A stretch of 64,000 bases of DNA, taken from the NCBI RefSeq assembly GCF_009939195.1, contig NZ_JAACKC010000007.1, positions 92,796 through 156,795 of the forward strand. The letters run 5' to 3'. The notes under the pieces are model-generated. The model had not been told where the DNA came from. It saw nothing but the letters and a program-made list of their open reading frames with translations, and ran no database searches. Shown in pieces: positions 46,611 through 55,836 of the stretch. The translations under genes and the position numbers were made by a program. Source of the stretch: Acinetobacter kanungonis. Its GTDB lineage: Bacteria; Pseudomonadota; Gammaproteobacteria; Pseudomonadales; Moraxellaceae. The number at the start of each line of letters is the position of its first letter. Positions within the stretch are counted from its first letter, which is position 1.

Positions 46611-46642
46611 AGGAAAGAGCTGGTGATTCAGCTCTTTTTTTT
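46611..46642 (+). terminator. Terminator of the SulP gene
   Basis: The stem AAAGAGCTG/CAGCTCTTT (46614-46622 with 46629-46637) is followed by eight Ts. It lies inside the upstream part of the open frame that contains trmB, which supports the later trmB start. Bases 46643-46811 hold only the trmB leader. Confidence 0.9.
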
Positions 46643-46811
46643 ATTGCGTAAATTAATCATCGAAAATCATGCGCAACGCGAATTTCCTAGACCTGAAATT
46701 TACCCTGACAAAATCAAAAACAATTTAATTGCCGAAATAACGGTAAAAAATTTGACTTGCCGGTCTCAGGATTTAAAATACCGCTTTCGAATTTTTACAT
46801 TTGCCAAAGTT

Positions 46812-47528
46812 ATGTCAACCGATCTATTAGAACCGCAAGTCGTCGAGCTAGACAACTTAAATGAGCATCGTGAAATTGTGACGTATATGCGTCGCTCTGC
46901 TCCGCTGAATACTTCTCAACGTACTGCGCTTGAACAATATGGTCACTTGATTTTGGAATATCCAGTAGGTGATTTGCGTCAGCATTTTGAACACCCTGAA
47001 CGTCCTTTGACCGTTGAAATCGGTTTTGGTATGGGTCGCTCACTGGTGCTAATGGCTAAAGCCAATCCAGAGCGCAACTTTGTCGGGATTGAAGTTCACA
47101 TTCCTGGTATCGCACAATGCGTATATGAAGCAGGCATGGCCGAACTGAAAAACTTACGTGTTTTAGATGCCGATGCGATTCAAGTGCTACGTGAAATGCC
47201 AGACAACAGCATCAACTGCGTACAATTGTATTTCCCAGACCCATGGCAGAAAAAACGTCACTTTAAACGTCGTTTCGTTTCACATGACCGTATGCCACTG
47301 GTTGAGCAGAAGTTGGAAATGGGTGGAACATTCCATGCCGCAACTGACTGGGAACCGTATGCAGAATGGATGCTGGATGTATTAGACAACCGTCCAAATC
47401 TTGAAAATCTGGCAGGTAAAGGCAATAGCTACCCGCGTCCTGAATGGCGTCCACAAACCAAATTTGAACGTCGTGGTTTGGAAGCTGGTCACAAAATTAA
47501 TGACTTTATTTTCAAGAAAATTAAGTAA
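46812..47528 (+). CDS. trmB: tRNA (guanine46-N7)-methyltransferase
   Basis: A 238-residue enzyme from ATG 46812. The open frame reaches 46599, but a terminator lies in that stretch, so the extension is not real. The SAM-binding motif is VEIGFGMGRSLV near residue 70, and the family hallmark YFPDPWQKKRHFKRRF lies near residue 145. It makes m7G46 in tRNA. Confidence 0.96.
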   Translation: MSTDLLEPQVVELDNLNEHREIVTYMRRSAPLNTSQRTALEQYGHLILEYPVGDLRQHFEHPERPLTVEIGFGMGRSLVLMAKANPERNFVGIEVHIPGIAQCVYEAGMAELKNLRVLDADAIQVLREMPDNSINCVQLYFPDPWQKKRHFKRRFVSHDRMPLVEQKLEMGGTFHAATDWEPYAEWMLDVLDNRPNLENLAGKGNSYPRPEWRPQTKFERRGLEAGHKINDFIFKKIK

Positions 47529-47601
47529 TCCATCTCGGTAAAATTTTTCTCAAGCATGATCCAATGCATGCTTGAGATTCCCCCTCTCAAGATCAAATCA
47601 T

Positions 47602-48381
47602 TTATTCAGCTTGATGACGTTGCATAATCTGCTGACTCATTAAGGCATATACTTCAGCCAAATCTGGTCGTTGTAAATCCGTTAAGATCGACTGATGCAT
47701 CTGTAAAATATTCACATCCCCGCGTACTGCAGGCCCTGTTTGCATGGTTTTAGGATCATTCTGCGTGGCTTTGGCGGCTGTTTCCAAAATCAATGGATAG
47801 AGTAAGCTAAAATCTACCTGTGTCTGATCGACTATTTGCTTGCTCATGTCATAACAGGAGTTGGCAAAATTACAGGCGAACACGGCTGCCAAATGCAGAC
47901 TTAAACGTTGCTGCGAACTATAAGCATAGACACGGTCACTAAGCTGTTGTGCCAGTTGCAATAAACACTGTTGATCTTCTTCAACTGCTGCTTCAACAAA
48001 GAGCGGGGTTTGCTTCCAGTCAATCTCGCGTTCCAAGCTAAAAGTCTGTAAAGGATAAAACACACCTGAACGTGGGTGATGTTGCTGCAATCGCTGTAAA
48101 TCAGTACTACCAGAAGTATGCACAATCAGCACATTCGGCAATAATGGTGCTACTTCAGCAATAATCGTGGCTATAGATTGATCACTCACAGCAAGTATCA
48201 ACAGATCAATGTCAGAATTTAATGCAGTGAGCGATCGACAAGGCTGTGCCGCCACCTGCGCTGCGAATTGCTGTGTCTTTTCCCAAGTCCGACTATAAAT
48301 TTGCACAATTTGATGCTGTGACTTTAAAGCTGATGCCAAATGGTGAGCAACGCGTCCCGCACCAATAAAACTAATTCGCAT
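47602..48381 (-). CDS. Rossmann-like and DUF2520 domain protein
   Basis: A 259-residue protein from ATG 48381, with GAGAAAT as ribosome site; the open frame's upstream codons are not needed. The N-terminus MRISFIGAGRVAHHLASAL is a dinucleotide-binding site, and the C-terminal half (from about residue 130) is DUF2520, resembling 6-phosphogluconate dehydrogenase-like or pantoate reductase-like folds. The reaction is unknown. It converges with trmB. Confidence 0.85.
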   Translation of the reverse strand: MRISFIGAGRVAHHLASALKSQHQIVQIYSRTWEKTQQFAAQVAAQPCRSLTALNSDIDLLILAVSDQSIATIIAEVAPLLPNVLIVHTSGSTDLQRLQQHHPRSGVFYPLQTFSLEREIDWKQTPLFVEAAVEEDQQCLLQLAQQLSDRVYAYSSQQRLSLHLAAVFACNFANSCYDMSKQIVDQTQVDFSLLYPLILETAAKATQNDPKTMQTGPAVRGDVNILQMHQSILTDLQRPDLAEVYALMSQQIMQRHQAE

Positions 48382-48420
48382 GTCTGCTATTTCTCTCAAT
48401 TTCTGTGCTAAGCATGCCAA

Positions 48421-48453
48421 TAAAAAAAGGACGAATCAATTCGTCCTTTTTAT
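48421..48453 (-). terminator. Terminator of the lipoprotein gene
   Basis: The stem GGACGAA/TTCGTCC (48429-48435 with 48440-48446) is flanked by A/T runs, with seven Ts on the minus strand downstream of the lipoprotein gene. Confidence 0.85.
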
Positions 48454-48470
48454 TTCAAACAGCTTTTGTA

Positions 48471-49505
48471 TTAACTAAAGACATTGTTCAGATAAACAAT
48501 ACGTTCAGTTGTTTTTTTGTTAAAGCATTTGGTGTATTGCATATCCTGATTTTGTGCTTTCATTTGCTCATCCCAATAATCGTGATGCTGCTGATAGGTT
48601 TCACGATCTTTTTCGGGAATATTATAAACACTCGTTTGTGCAAGCACTTTACAGTCTACATCCCGCTTTTCAAACCAATCAGACTGGTCTTGTTGCAACT
48701 GTTCTTTTTGCTCACTGGTAAAATTATCCCAAGTCTGATTTAAGCGCTCTACCACTTTCGACTGGTCATCATTGAGTTCTTTTTGTCGGATATCCATCGC
48801 CTTTTGAGCCAATTCCTGTTGCTCGGCTTCCTTTTGCATGTAAGCCTCATGGCTATCTGCATTGGCTTTATTTTCTTCTTCATAAGCGGCAAGTTGTACT
48901 GCTTTTTCAGTGATATAGACCAAACCATCTAACACTGTATTTTCTTTGGGTAACTGAAGTTGAATACCTTCTTTATCGGTTTTAATCAACTGATAATTAA
49001 ATGATCCTTTCAACTGATCTTTCTGCAAGCTCAAACCATACGATTCACTTTCCAGTAAATCATTCAAGGTGTCATAGCGATCACAATCATCACAACTTTC
49101 TGCTTCATAACCATTTTCAGCACGTTGCTGTAACCCTTTCGGCATTTTCACAATCAGCTCGCTACGGCATTCTAATTGTTTAGATGTATCTGGTTGTTCA
49201 GTCACTGTAGTAATGCTTTTCACTTCAAAATGAATGTTTTGGGTGATGGTATCGGTCAGGTTTTTATCTGCCTGATAGTAACTAGAGTCACGTAAAGCTT
49301 TATCCAGTTTTTTTAGATAGTCTTGCTGTAGCGCAGCCTTTATCTCTTTTAATTTTGCTTCATTGCTACAGTCCCATTCATTGACTGCGGGTACTGCTTG
49401 TTCTGCTTCAGCGCTGTCTTTCTTTCCTTTAAAGAAATCACACCCTGTTAAAAGCATACTGCTACACAATGTTGCAAAAACCAAAGTATTGGCAAATTTA
49501 TTCAT
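48471..49505 (-). CDS. Lipoprotein with LprI-like C-terminal region
   Basis: A 344-residue lipoprotein: signal MNKFANTLVFATLCSSMLLTGCDFF, with the lipid-bearing Cys near residue 22 and Asp after it, which favours the inner membrane by the +2 rule. A long glutamine- and lysine-rich coiled-coil-like stretch covers about residues 215-270. The C-terminal part, QSDWFEKRDVDCKVLA, resembles the LprI/DUF1311 lysozyme-inhibitor-like domain. Function is not known. Confidence 0.72.
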   Translation of the reverse strand: MNKFANTLVFATLCSSMLLTGCDFFKGKKDSAEAEQAVPAVNEWDCSNEAKLKEIKAALQQDYLKKLDKALRDSSYYQADKNLTDTITQNIHFEVKSITTVTEQPDTSKQLECRSELIVKMPKGLQQRAENGYEAESCDDCDRYDTLNDLLESESYGLSLQKDQLKGSFNYQLIKTDKEGIQLQLPKENTVLDGLVYITEKAVQLAAYEEENKANADSHEAYMQKEAEQQELAQKAMDIRQKELNDDQSKVVERLNQTWDNFTSEQKEQLQQDQSDWFEKRDVDCKVLAQTSVYNIPEKDRETYQQHHDYWDEQMKAQNQDMQYTKCFNKKTTERIVYLNNVFS

Positions 49506-49603
49506 ATAAAGCCTAATGTCTGTTTGTTATTTTTCGAGGCGTATTTAAGCAAATTTGTAATAAAAAAACGAGCACCTCCGCCATGAAAGATTTTCAACCA
49601 TAA

Positions 49604-49628
49604 CAAAGGGGCAATTTAGCCCCTTTTG
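49604..49628 (-). terminator. Terminator of the TonB receptor gene
   Basis: The stem AAAGGGGC/GCCCCTTT (49605-49612 with 49619-49626) lies just after the receptor gene. The T-run is short. Confidence 0.65.
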
Positions 49629-49647
49629 TATTCTGCCTCAGTTTCAA

Positions 49648-51771
49648 TTAAAAGGTCTTGTTTACACTCATTCCTAGACTAAAATTACGTCCATCCGCAG
49701 GTTCAAAATAGCGCCCATTACTGTCATTTACGATGACAGAACCGACATAGTTACGGTCAAACAAATTATCGATGCGCGCGTAGGTATTGATTTTCCAGTC
49801 TTGATTCACCCATAAATAACCCACGTTTGCCGCCACAACAGTATAACTTGGTGCAGTATCCGAGTTGATATCATCGACATAGATTTTATCCATATAACGC
49901 GCTTCCAAACCTGCCTGAAAGCCCTGTTCAGGTTGCCACGCCAAACCTGCAAAAGCCTGATTCTTAGCAATCCCCGGAATATACGTTCCTTTCTGAATGA
50001 GTGGTTTAGTTGTGGTTGCAGGAATATCTGCGTCAAAGGTTGCATCCAAATAACTATAACTGGTTCGAATATTCAGGTCTTGCCAGAGTTGCTTTTGCCA
50101 CGACAACTCCAGCCCTTCACGTAAGGTTTTTTCTGCATTACGGAAGGTACTCCGCCCGCCATTGGCGTCATCAGGCACAATATCATCTTTGGTTTCGGTA
50201 TGAAACACCGCAAAAGTAAACAGCCCAGATGGATTTTGTGATTTTAAACCGAGTTCGGTCGTGTCGCTGGTTGCTGGTTTTAAATCAAAGTTAATCCCTG
50301 ACGTTCCCACCGTAGGATACGCCATTTCGGTAAAGGTCGGCGTTTCAAACCCTTTGCCATAACTGGCATAGGCATAGAGCTCAGGCAATATATCCCAGCC
50401 CAAGGCAACAGTCGGAAGTAATTTCTGATAGTCGGTACTGCCACTGTCATCGCCATTGCTTGTGGTGATGTAATGATCGTCTGATTCATAATTGACATTG
50501 CTATAGCGCAGACCCGCATCTAGATGCCATTGCGGTAAAAACTGCCATGAGGCTTGGATGTAGGGATCAAGATTCCATAAGGTATTGACTTCATCTCGAC
50601 GTAGCGCGCCTTTCACACCATAACGCCCTGCCGAATCGAAGTTCTCATAGCCTTGACGATCTTCCCGCATTTGGTCGAATGCCAAGCCTGCAATGAAAGT
50701 GGTGTTCGGTAACAAGTCTTTGCCTGTCCAACGTAAATCTGCACCGTAGTAGTCCCGATCAAAATCGATCACACCACCCGCATGACGCGGATTTTTTTGT
50801 GCACTGCTCGGAATCGACTGATATTGCACCACTTGGCGATTACCCAAATAGAACATGGCATAGAGTTCGTTCTGATCATTCAGCGGTTTGCTCCATGTCA
50901 GCCCTGTCTGGGTCTGATCAATACTTTTACGTACATCATAAACATTCTGACTGTCATTGACCTGTTTCGGATTGGCTTGCCATTGTGTTCGATTTAAACC
51001 TTGAGGATCATCGGCCTCTATTTTCGTACGGTTCATCAGCCAATTAATTTTACTGCCATCCTCCAGATTCCAAGTGAGCTTGGCATTATTCAATACTTTG
51101 TTCGCAGCACTATGATCACGGAAACCGTCTGTATCGAAATAAGAAGAACTAATCACATAAGCAGGCTGATTGGCTTGCTCTGAACCGCCTTGCAGTTGAA
51201 TATTGGCCTGCTGCTTATGGTGACTGCCTGCAATGAAACCCACCTGAATAGAATCTTTCCCCTGACCTTCTTTGGTCTGAGTCAAAATGGTGCCGCCCGA
51301 AGAATTCCCGTAAATGGCAGAAAATGGACCTGTCAGAACTTCAATATTGTCTAAGCTGTCTAAATCAATATTCGAGCTTTGCCCTTGCCCATCTGGCATG
51401 GTGGCAGGAATACCATCCACATACAGGCGAATACCCCGCACCCCAAAGGTGGAACGTGCGCCAAAGCCGCGCATGGAAATTTGCAAATCTTGCGCGTAGT
51501 TTTCACGATTATTGATTTGTAAGCCCGCGACACCCTGCAGTACTTCAGATAGATTGACATTGGTATTTTCTTGCGTCTTTGGCGCTTGAATTTTCTGCAC
51601 TGAGGCTGAGGTCTGCAACAATTCACTATCCGTACGCACCGCTTGCACTTTAATCACTGGAAGTTGCTGGTATTCGGAAGAATCTTGGGCATGCAGTGCC
51701 ATCGACTGCAAGATCACAGCAGTCAATAATGCATATTGAAAGGGAAATGGAGTCATATTAAGTAATCTCAC
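49648..51771 (-). CDS. pqqU: TonB-dependent receptor for pyrroloquinoline quinone (PqqU/YncD type)
   Basis: The protein has 707 residues from the GTG at 51771 (AAAAGG 7 bases before); ATG 51792 and ATG 51756 are alternatives. A signal peptide ending ALHA, a plug domain and a 22-strand barrel ending in aromatic Phe are visible. Many segments match E. coli YncD, recently shown to import PQQ and renamed PqqU: NYAQDLQISMRGFGARST, LYVDGIPATMPDGQGQ and YVGSVIVNDSNGRYFEP. The gene lies directly downstream of quiA, which needs PQQ. A terminator stands between them, so it may have its own promoter or depend on read-through. Confidence 0.85.
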   Translation of the reverse strand: MRLLNMTPFPFQYALLTAVILQSMALHAQDSSEYQQLPVIKVQAVRTDSELLQTSASVQKIQAPKTQENTNVNLSEVLQGVAGLQINNRENYAQDLQISMRGFGARSTFGVRGIRLYVDGIPATMPDGQGQSSNIDLDSLDNIEVLTGPFSAIYGNSSGGTILTQTKEGQGKDSIQVGFIAGSHHKQQANIQLQGGSEQANQPAYVISSSYFDTDGFRDHSAANKVLNNAKLTWNLEDGSKINWLMNRTKIEADDPQGLNRTQWQANPKQVNDSQNVYDVRKSIDQTQTGLTWSKPLNDQNELYAMFYLGNRQVVQYQSIPSSAQKNPRHAGGVIDFDRDYYGADLRWTGKDLLPNTTFIAGLAFDQMREDRQGYENFDSAGRYGVKGALRRDEVNTLWNLDPYIQASWQFLPQWHLDAGLRYSNVNYESDDHYITTSNGDDSGSTDYQKLLPTVALGWDILPELYAYASYGKGFETPTFTEMAYPTVGTSGINFDLKPATSDTTELGLKSQNPSGLFTFAVFHTETKDDIVPDDANGGRSTFRNAEKTLREGLELSWQKQLWQDLNIRTSYSYLDATFDADIPATTTKPLIQKGTYIPGIAKNQAFAGLAWQPEQGFQAGLEARYMDKIYVDDINSDTAPSYTVVAANVGYLWVNQDWKINTYARIDNLFDRNYVGSVIVNDSNGRYFEPADGRNFSLGMSVNKTF

Positions 51772-51800
51772 AAGATATCCTTTTCTTATCATCTGGTAGA

Positions 51801-51834
51801 GTGTAAAAAGCCCCTCTAGTACAGAAGGGCTTTC
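51801..51834 (-). terminator. Terminator between quiA and pqqU
   Basis: The stem AAAGCCCCTCT/AGAAGGGCTTT (with wobble pairs; minus-strand stem at 51807-51832) is followed on the minus strand by five Ts. It marks the end of the pca-qui operon or a read-through point. Confidence 0.8.
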
Positions 51835-51850
51835 CGTGTCTTCTTGTTGA

Positions 51851-54280
51851 TTATTCGCCTAAGCTATAGGCAATCACATAATCGCCATGATCAGGTGACT
51901 GACGTGCGCCGCCTGCGGAAACAACCACATATTGTTTACCCGTTTTTGGTGAAATATAGCTCATTGGCGTACCTTGGCTACCCACTGGTAAACGTGCTTT
52001 CCATACCTCTTTACCATTTGAAGAGTTGAAAGCGCGTAAGTAGTAATCCTGTGTTGCAGCGAAGAACACCAAACCACCTTGTGTCGCCATTGGACCGCCA
52101 ATGGTTGGCATACCAATCGGTGCTTTTAAGCCCATTTTGATGCCCATAGGACCTGTATCTTCTACAGTACCCAACGGAACCTGCCATGCAATTTGACGTG
52201 TTTTCATGTCAATTGCAGTCATGGTACCAAATGGTGGTTTCTGACAAGGGATACTTAATGCTGACCAGAAACGGTTTTTGTTGACTTTGTATGGTGTACC
52301 TTTCATTGGCACTGCACCCATACCCGTATTCACTTTCTCACCGCCATTGGCTTGAATCGCCAAGTCTTCAGGGGTTTGTTTGATCAACTGAATCCAAAGT
52401 CCTAGACGCATGTCATTTACAAACATATAGCGATGGGTTGGATCGAATGCGATAGAACCCCAGTTCATACCACCCAACGAACCTGGGAAGCTTAATGACA
52501 CATCAGTGCCTGGTGCAGTAAATAGACCTTCATAACGCATCGATTTAAAATTGATACGACACATCAATTGATCGAATGGCGTTGCGCCCCACATGTCAGA
52601 TTCAGTTAAAGTCGCATTGCCAATTTGTGGCATTTCAACTGAACGTGGCTGGGTCAAACTGTATTGTTCGTTTGGAATGTCCGCGGCTTTGACAGGCTGT
52701 TCAACGACTTTGGTTAATGGTTTACCTGTCACACGGTCAAGCACAAAGAACTGACCAGACTTAGTACCAATCACCACAGCAGGTTTAGTCGAACCGTCTT
52801 TTAGCGGGAAATCCACCAAACTTGGTTGCATTGGTAAATCAAAGTCCCATAAATCATTATGAACGGTTTGATAGACCCACTTCTCTTTACCTGTGGTCGC
52901 ATCTAAAGCCAATACCGACGTATTGTATTTATGATCCAGCGGCTGACGGTTTGCACCCCAAAGGTCAACCGAAGAACTGCCCATCGGTAAGAACACGGTA
53001 TTCATTTGCGGGTCATAAGACATAGCAGCCCATGAGTTGGCTGAACTACGTTTATAAGTTTCACCTGGTTTTAACACATAGTTCGGATCTGGATTACGCG
53101 GATCGAATGCCCAACGCAACTGACCTGTAATGACATCGTATGCACGAATCACACCACCCGGCATGTCTGCACCCACGTTATCGGCAATACGGCTACCAAT
53201 GACAATGGAGGTTCCTGCAATGGTCGGTGCTGAAGTGACTTCAAAGCGTGGCGCTTTGGTGCCATCACCTAAGCCTTCAAGCAGATTTACCGTACCATCG
53301 ACACCGAAGTCTTTACAGCGTTCACCTGTATCTGCATTCACTGCAATTAAACGGCCATCAGGGGTATTGGTATAGACACGACGTGGACATGCCGTATTGG
53401 TCGCGACAGCAGTCACGGCAGTTGCCCCTGCTAAAGTTGGCTGAACCAATGTTTGAGTCGAATCAAAATAAGCTACACCACGGCAACGTTCCCACGCATC
53501 CGCTTTAGAGTTGACCTCGGCTTTCCAGATTTGCTTACCTGTGTCCGCATCCAAAGCAATGATGTTGTTATGCGGGGTACACAACAAGACTTTGTTGCCC
53601 ACCTGCAATGGGGTCATTTGATCTTCTGCACCATTACCCGACCCTGTGGTCATATCACCCGTTTGGAAACGCCAAGCTTCTTTAAGCTTAGACACGTTAT
53701 TACGGTTAATTTGATCAAGCGCAGCGAAACGGCTACCGCCTGCATCACTGCCGTAATGATCCCAATTCACTTGCTGTTTACTGGGTTCTACAGGTACAAG
53801 CGGCAATTCCTGACCCGATGCTTCAACGGTTGGATGTGGAATAAACATGCCATATAAACCGCCGATCATACCCAGAACGGTTAATCCACCGACGACATAA
53901 GCCGGTGCGTTCATTGCATCTTGTTGCTGGTATTTACGGATAGAAGGCAGCGTAAACAGTACTGCAGCAAAGAGTCCTGCTGGGAACATCAGGCGAGAAT
54001 GCAGTGGCCAGAATTCAAAGCCAGTATCAATCAATGCCCAAATGACAGTGCCAATAAAGACTAAACTGAATAATCCAACCCCAAGGGCTTTTTTTCTAAA
54101 AATGAAAATCGCTGAAACGATGGTCACTAAGCCTGCAATAAAGAAGTACCAAGAGCCACCTAAACTGATGAGCTTTCCGCCACCAATTAAATAAAATAGG
54201 CCTGTTAACAATAAGGCTAAGCCAAGGACAAAGCACCATATTTTAAATATGAGTCCTGGCTTTGATTGAGCTTCAGACAT
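51851..54280 (-). CDS. quiA: Quinate/shikimate dehydrogenase (PQQ-dependent)
   Basis: An 809-residue membrane-bound quinoprotein. Five hydrophobic helices occupy about residues 10-130 and anchor it to the inner membrane, and an eight-bladed PQQ propeller fills the rest on the periplasmic side (strands such as NKVLLCTPHNNIIALDADTG and the final blade ending DYVIAYSLGE). It oxidises quinate to dehydroquinate and shikimate to dehydroshikimate, feeding electrons to ubiquinone. The closest relatives are membrane glucose dehydrogenases. A stretch of 179 bases with two hairpins separates it from quiX. Confidence 0.95.
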   Translation of the reverse strand: MSEAQSKPGLIFKIWCFVLGLALLLTGLFYLIGGGKLISLGGSWYFFIAGLVTIVSAIFIFRKKALGVGLFSLVFIGTVIWALIDTGFEFWPLHSRLMFPAGLFAAVLFTLPSIRKYQQQDAMNAPAYVVGGLTVLGMIGGLYGMFIPHPTVEASGQELPLVPVEPSKQQVNWDHYGSDAGGSRFAALDQINRNNVSKLKEAWRFQTGDMTTGSGNGAEDQMTPLQVGNKVLLCTPHNNIIALDADTGKQIWKAEVNSKADAWERCRGVAYFDSTQTLVQPTLAGATAVTAVATNTACPRRVYTNTPDGRLIAVNADTGERCKDFGVDGTVNLLEGLGDGTKAPRFEVTSAPTIAGTSIVIGSRIADNVGADMPGGVIRAYDVITGQLRWAFDPRNPDPNYVLKPGETYKRSSANSWAAMSYDPQMNTVFLPMGSSSVDLWGANRQPLDHKYNTSVLALDATTGKEKWVYQTVHNDLWDFDLPMQPSLVDFPLKDGSTKPAVVIGTKSGQFFVLDRVTGKPLTKVVEQPVKAADIPNEQYSLTQPRSVEMPQIGNATLTESDMWGATPFDQLMCRINFKSMRYEGLFTAPGTDVSLSFPGSLGGMNWGSIAFDPTHRYMFVNDMRLGLWIQLIKQTPEDLAIQANGGEKVNTGMGAVPMKGTPYKVNKNRFWSALSIPCQKPPFGTMTAIDMKTRQIAWQVPLGTVEDTGPMGIKMGLKAPIGMPTIGGPMATQGGLVFFAATQDYYLRAFNSSNGKEVWKARLPVGSQGTPMSYISPKTGKQYVVVSAGGARQSPDHGDYVIAYSLGE

Positions 54281-54459
54281 ACATCTTACTCCAAGTGCCG
54301 TGCGTTTAAATGATCACTCCCTCTCTCCTTTGAGTATCATTTATCTTCACGAATAAATTCTTGTGCTTTCGCAACTGGGTTACGAAAGCCATGACTTAAG
54401 TGTTTAAACAAAACAGCACTACTGTTTATATTTTAATCATTTTTCCAATCTAAGTGCTG
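54281..54459 (-). other. quiX-quiA intercistronic region with hairpins
   Basis: The operon's longest gap. GCTTTCG/CGAAAGC (54365-54371 with 54383-54389) forms a compact hairpin, and AACAGCACT/AGTGCTGTT (54412-54420 with 54453-54461) pairs across a 32-base loop. No T-run follows, so these are RNA-processing or stability elements rather than terminators. AAAGGAGAGAGGGAG upstream of quiA is purine-rich. Confidence 0.55.
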
Positions 54460-55785
54460 TTAAAAATTAACTTTCATACTTAAACCCGCAACCCAAGCAT
54501 CCTCTACTTCTTTAACCCCTGTTGGTTGGTAGATGTATTGCAGGTTCGGTCTAAGCATGACCGCTGGTGACCATTGGTAGGTATAGTTCAGCTCGACATT
54601 CAGCTCGTCACGCTGAATCGGAACGTAGTCGCTGGCAATGGCATCGTAACTGTAGTAACCACGACCTTCATTGGTGGCAATTTGTTTATCTGTAACGCGA
54701 TCATTGACCACATAATTTGCAAAGCCCAGACCAATCGAGTCGTTCGGACGGCTATCAAATGGACCTTTGTACCAAAGTGCCAATTGTTGTGTACTTTCCA
54801 CTGTTGTCGTGGCTTTATCGTTCACGACGCCATTAAAGCTAATGTATAAACCACGTTTTGGATCGGTGCCGTGTTGTGTCAATTGTTGTTGGGCATTCAG
54901 CCAGAAACTGTATTTGCTATCTTGCATTTCACCACTGCGAATATCTTTCGCTTCCGCAGTAGAGTACAAAGCACCCACTTTATATTCCCCCGGCAAGCTG
55001 TTGAATGCCGCTAATTTGGGTTTCCAAGCCAACTCTAAAGGAATGGTGGCACCCTCAACATTATCCATATCGAGGTTAAAGCCATCGCTGTTGGATTGTG
55101 TTTTGACATTGTCAGGATTGACTTCATACACACCCAAGCCGAGTGACCATGCAGGGGCAAATTGATACTTCAGGTTAGTACCCCAAACCCCGACCGGCCA
55201 GTTGTACCAGATTGAACCAATCGATTTACCTAACTGACCGCCGCATAGCAGCAAGTTTTGGAATTCACATTGTGAGCTGTTAAAGTCATCCGACATGCCC
55301 ATACGACCAATCTTGAATTGGACTTTATTGTCATCAAATCCAGTTTTGATCCATGCTTGAGTAAGGCGCCAGATTTTTCCGCGTCCGTAAATTTCTTGGG
55401 TATTGCCTAATGTGCTAGCACGCGGATCTTTAATACGCTCTAGCGTTAAAGAATTACCATCACGTTTGGTGATCATTAAACCTGCTGTGGTATTTTCCCA
55501 ACCCGCAATTTTGTTCAAATCAAAATTAGCACCTAAGGTCAGTTGTCCAGCATTTTCCAAAGTATTGTCATCGTTATAACCACCATCCAGATTGGTTGCC
55601 GCCTGACTCATAATAGCTGCTGTAAATTTATAACCTTGATCTTCCAGCTGCTTCCGCTCACCGTTCCAATCCCCAAATAACCATTGACGATCAGCCGAAT
55701 AAAATTCATTTGCAGAAGCCAGTTGGCAAGTCAGAAGTGCCAAAGATAATGTGCCAAGTTTTAATAGTTGTTGCATACCAAACAT
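54460..55785 (-). CDS. quiX: Porin for quinate/shikimate uptake (OprB-like)
   Basis: A 441-residue outer-membrane protein with a signal peptide (ending CQLASA). It resembles the carbohydrate-selective OprB porin family: the start ADRQWLFGDWNGERKQLEDQGY is typical, and it ends in LSMKVNF with the terminal Phe of barrel proteins. It should let quinate, shikimate or protocatechuate cross the outer membrane. It lies between quiC and quiA as in A. baylyi. Confidence 0.92.
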   Translation of the reverse strand: MFGMQQLLKLGTLSLALLTCQLASANEFYSADRQWLFGDWNGERKQLEDQGYKFTAAIMSQAATNLDGGYNDDNTLENAGQLTLGANFDLNKIAGWENTTAGLMITKRDGNSLTLERIKDPRASTLGNTQEIYGRGKIWRLTQAWIKTGFDDNKVQFKIGRMGMSDDFNSSQCEFQNLLLCGGQLGKSIGSIWYNWPVGVWGTNLKYQFAPAWSLGLGVYEVNPDNVKTQSNSDGFNLDMDNVEGATIPLELAWKPKLAAFNSLPGEYKVGALYSTAEAKDIRSGEMQDSKYSFWLNAQQQLTQHGTDPKRGLYISFNGVVNDKATTTVESTQQLALWYKGPFDSRPNDSIGLGFANYVVNDRVTDKQIATNEGRGYYSYDAIASDYVPIQRDELNVELNYTYQWSPAVMLRPNLQYIYQPTGVKEVEDAWVAGLSMKVNF

Positions 55786-55797
55786 CCTTTTTTGTGA

Positions 55798-55824
55798 GGA
55801 AAGCTCAACTCAAGTGAGCTTTCC
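55798..55824 (-). other. Hairpin between quiC and quiX
   Basis: A perfect 10-bp stem GGAAAGCTCA/TGAGCTTTCC with a 7-base loop lies 12 bases before the quiX start codon. No T-run follows on the minus strand (AAAAAAGGATG follows), so it is not a terminator; its closeness to the ribosome site suggests a role in mRNA stability or translation. Confidence 0.6.
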
Positions 55825-55836
55825 ATGCGGTTTTTA

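Noticed and set aside
46599..46811. Upstream extension of the trmB open frame
   Set aside because: It contains the terminator of the SulP gene (46614-46642); the TrmB protein is complete from ATG 46812.
47549..47576. Perfect hairpin CTCAAGCATG/CATGCTTGAG between trmB and the DUF2520 gene
   Set aside because: No T-run follows on either strand, so it is not a canonical terminator. It may still be a weak stop or stability element for the convergent transcripts.
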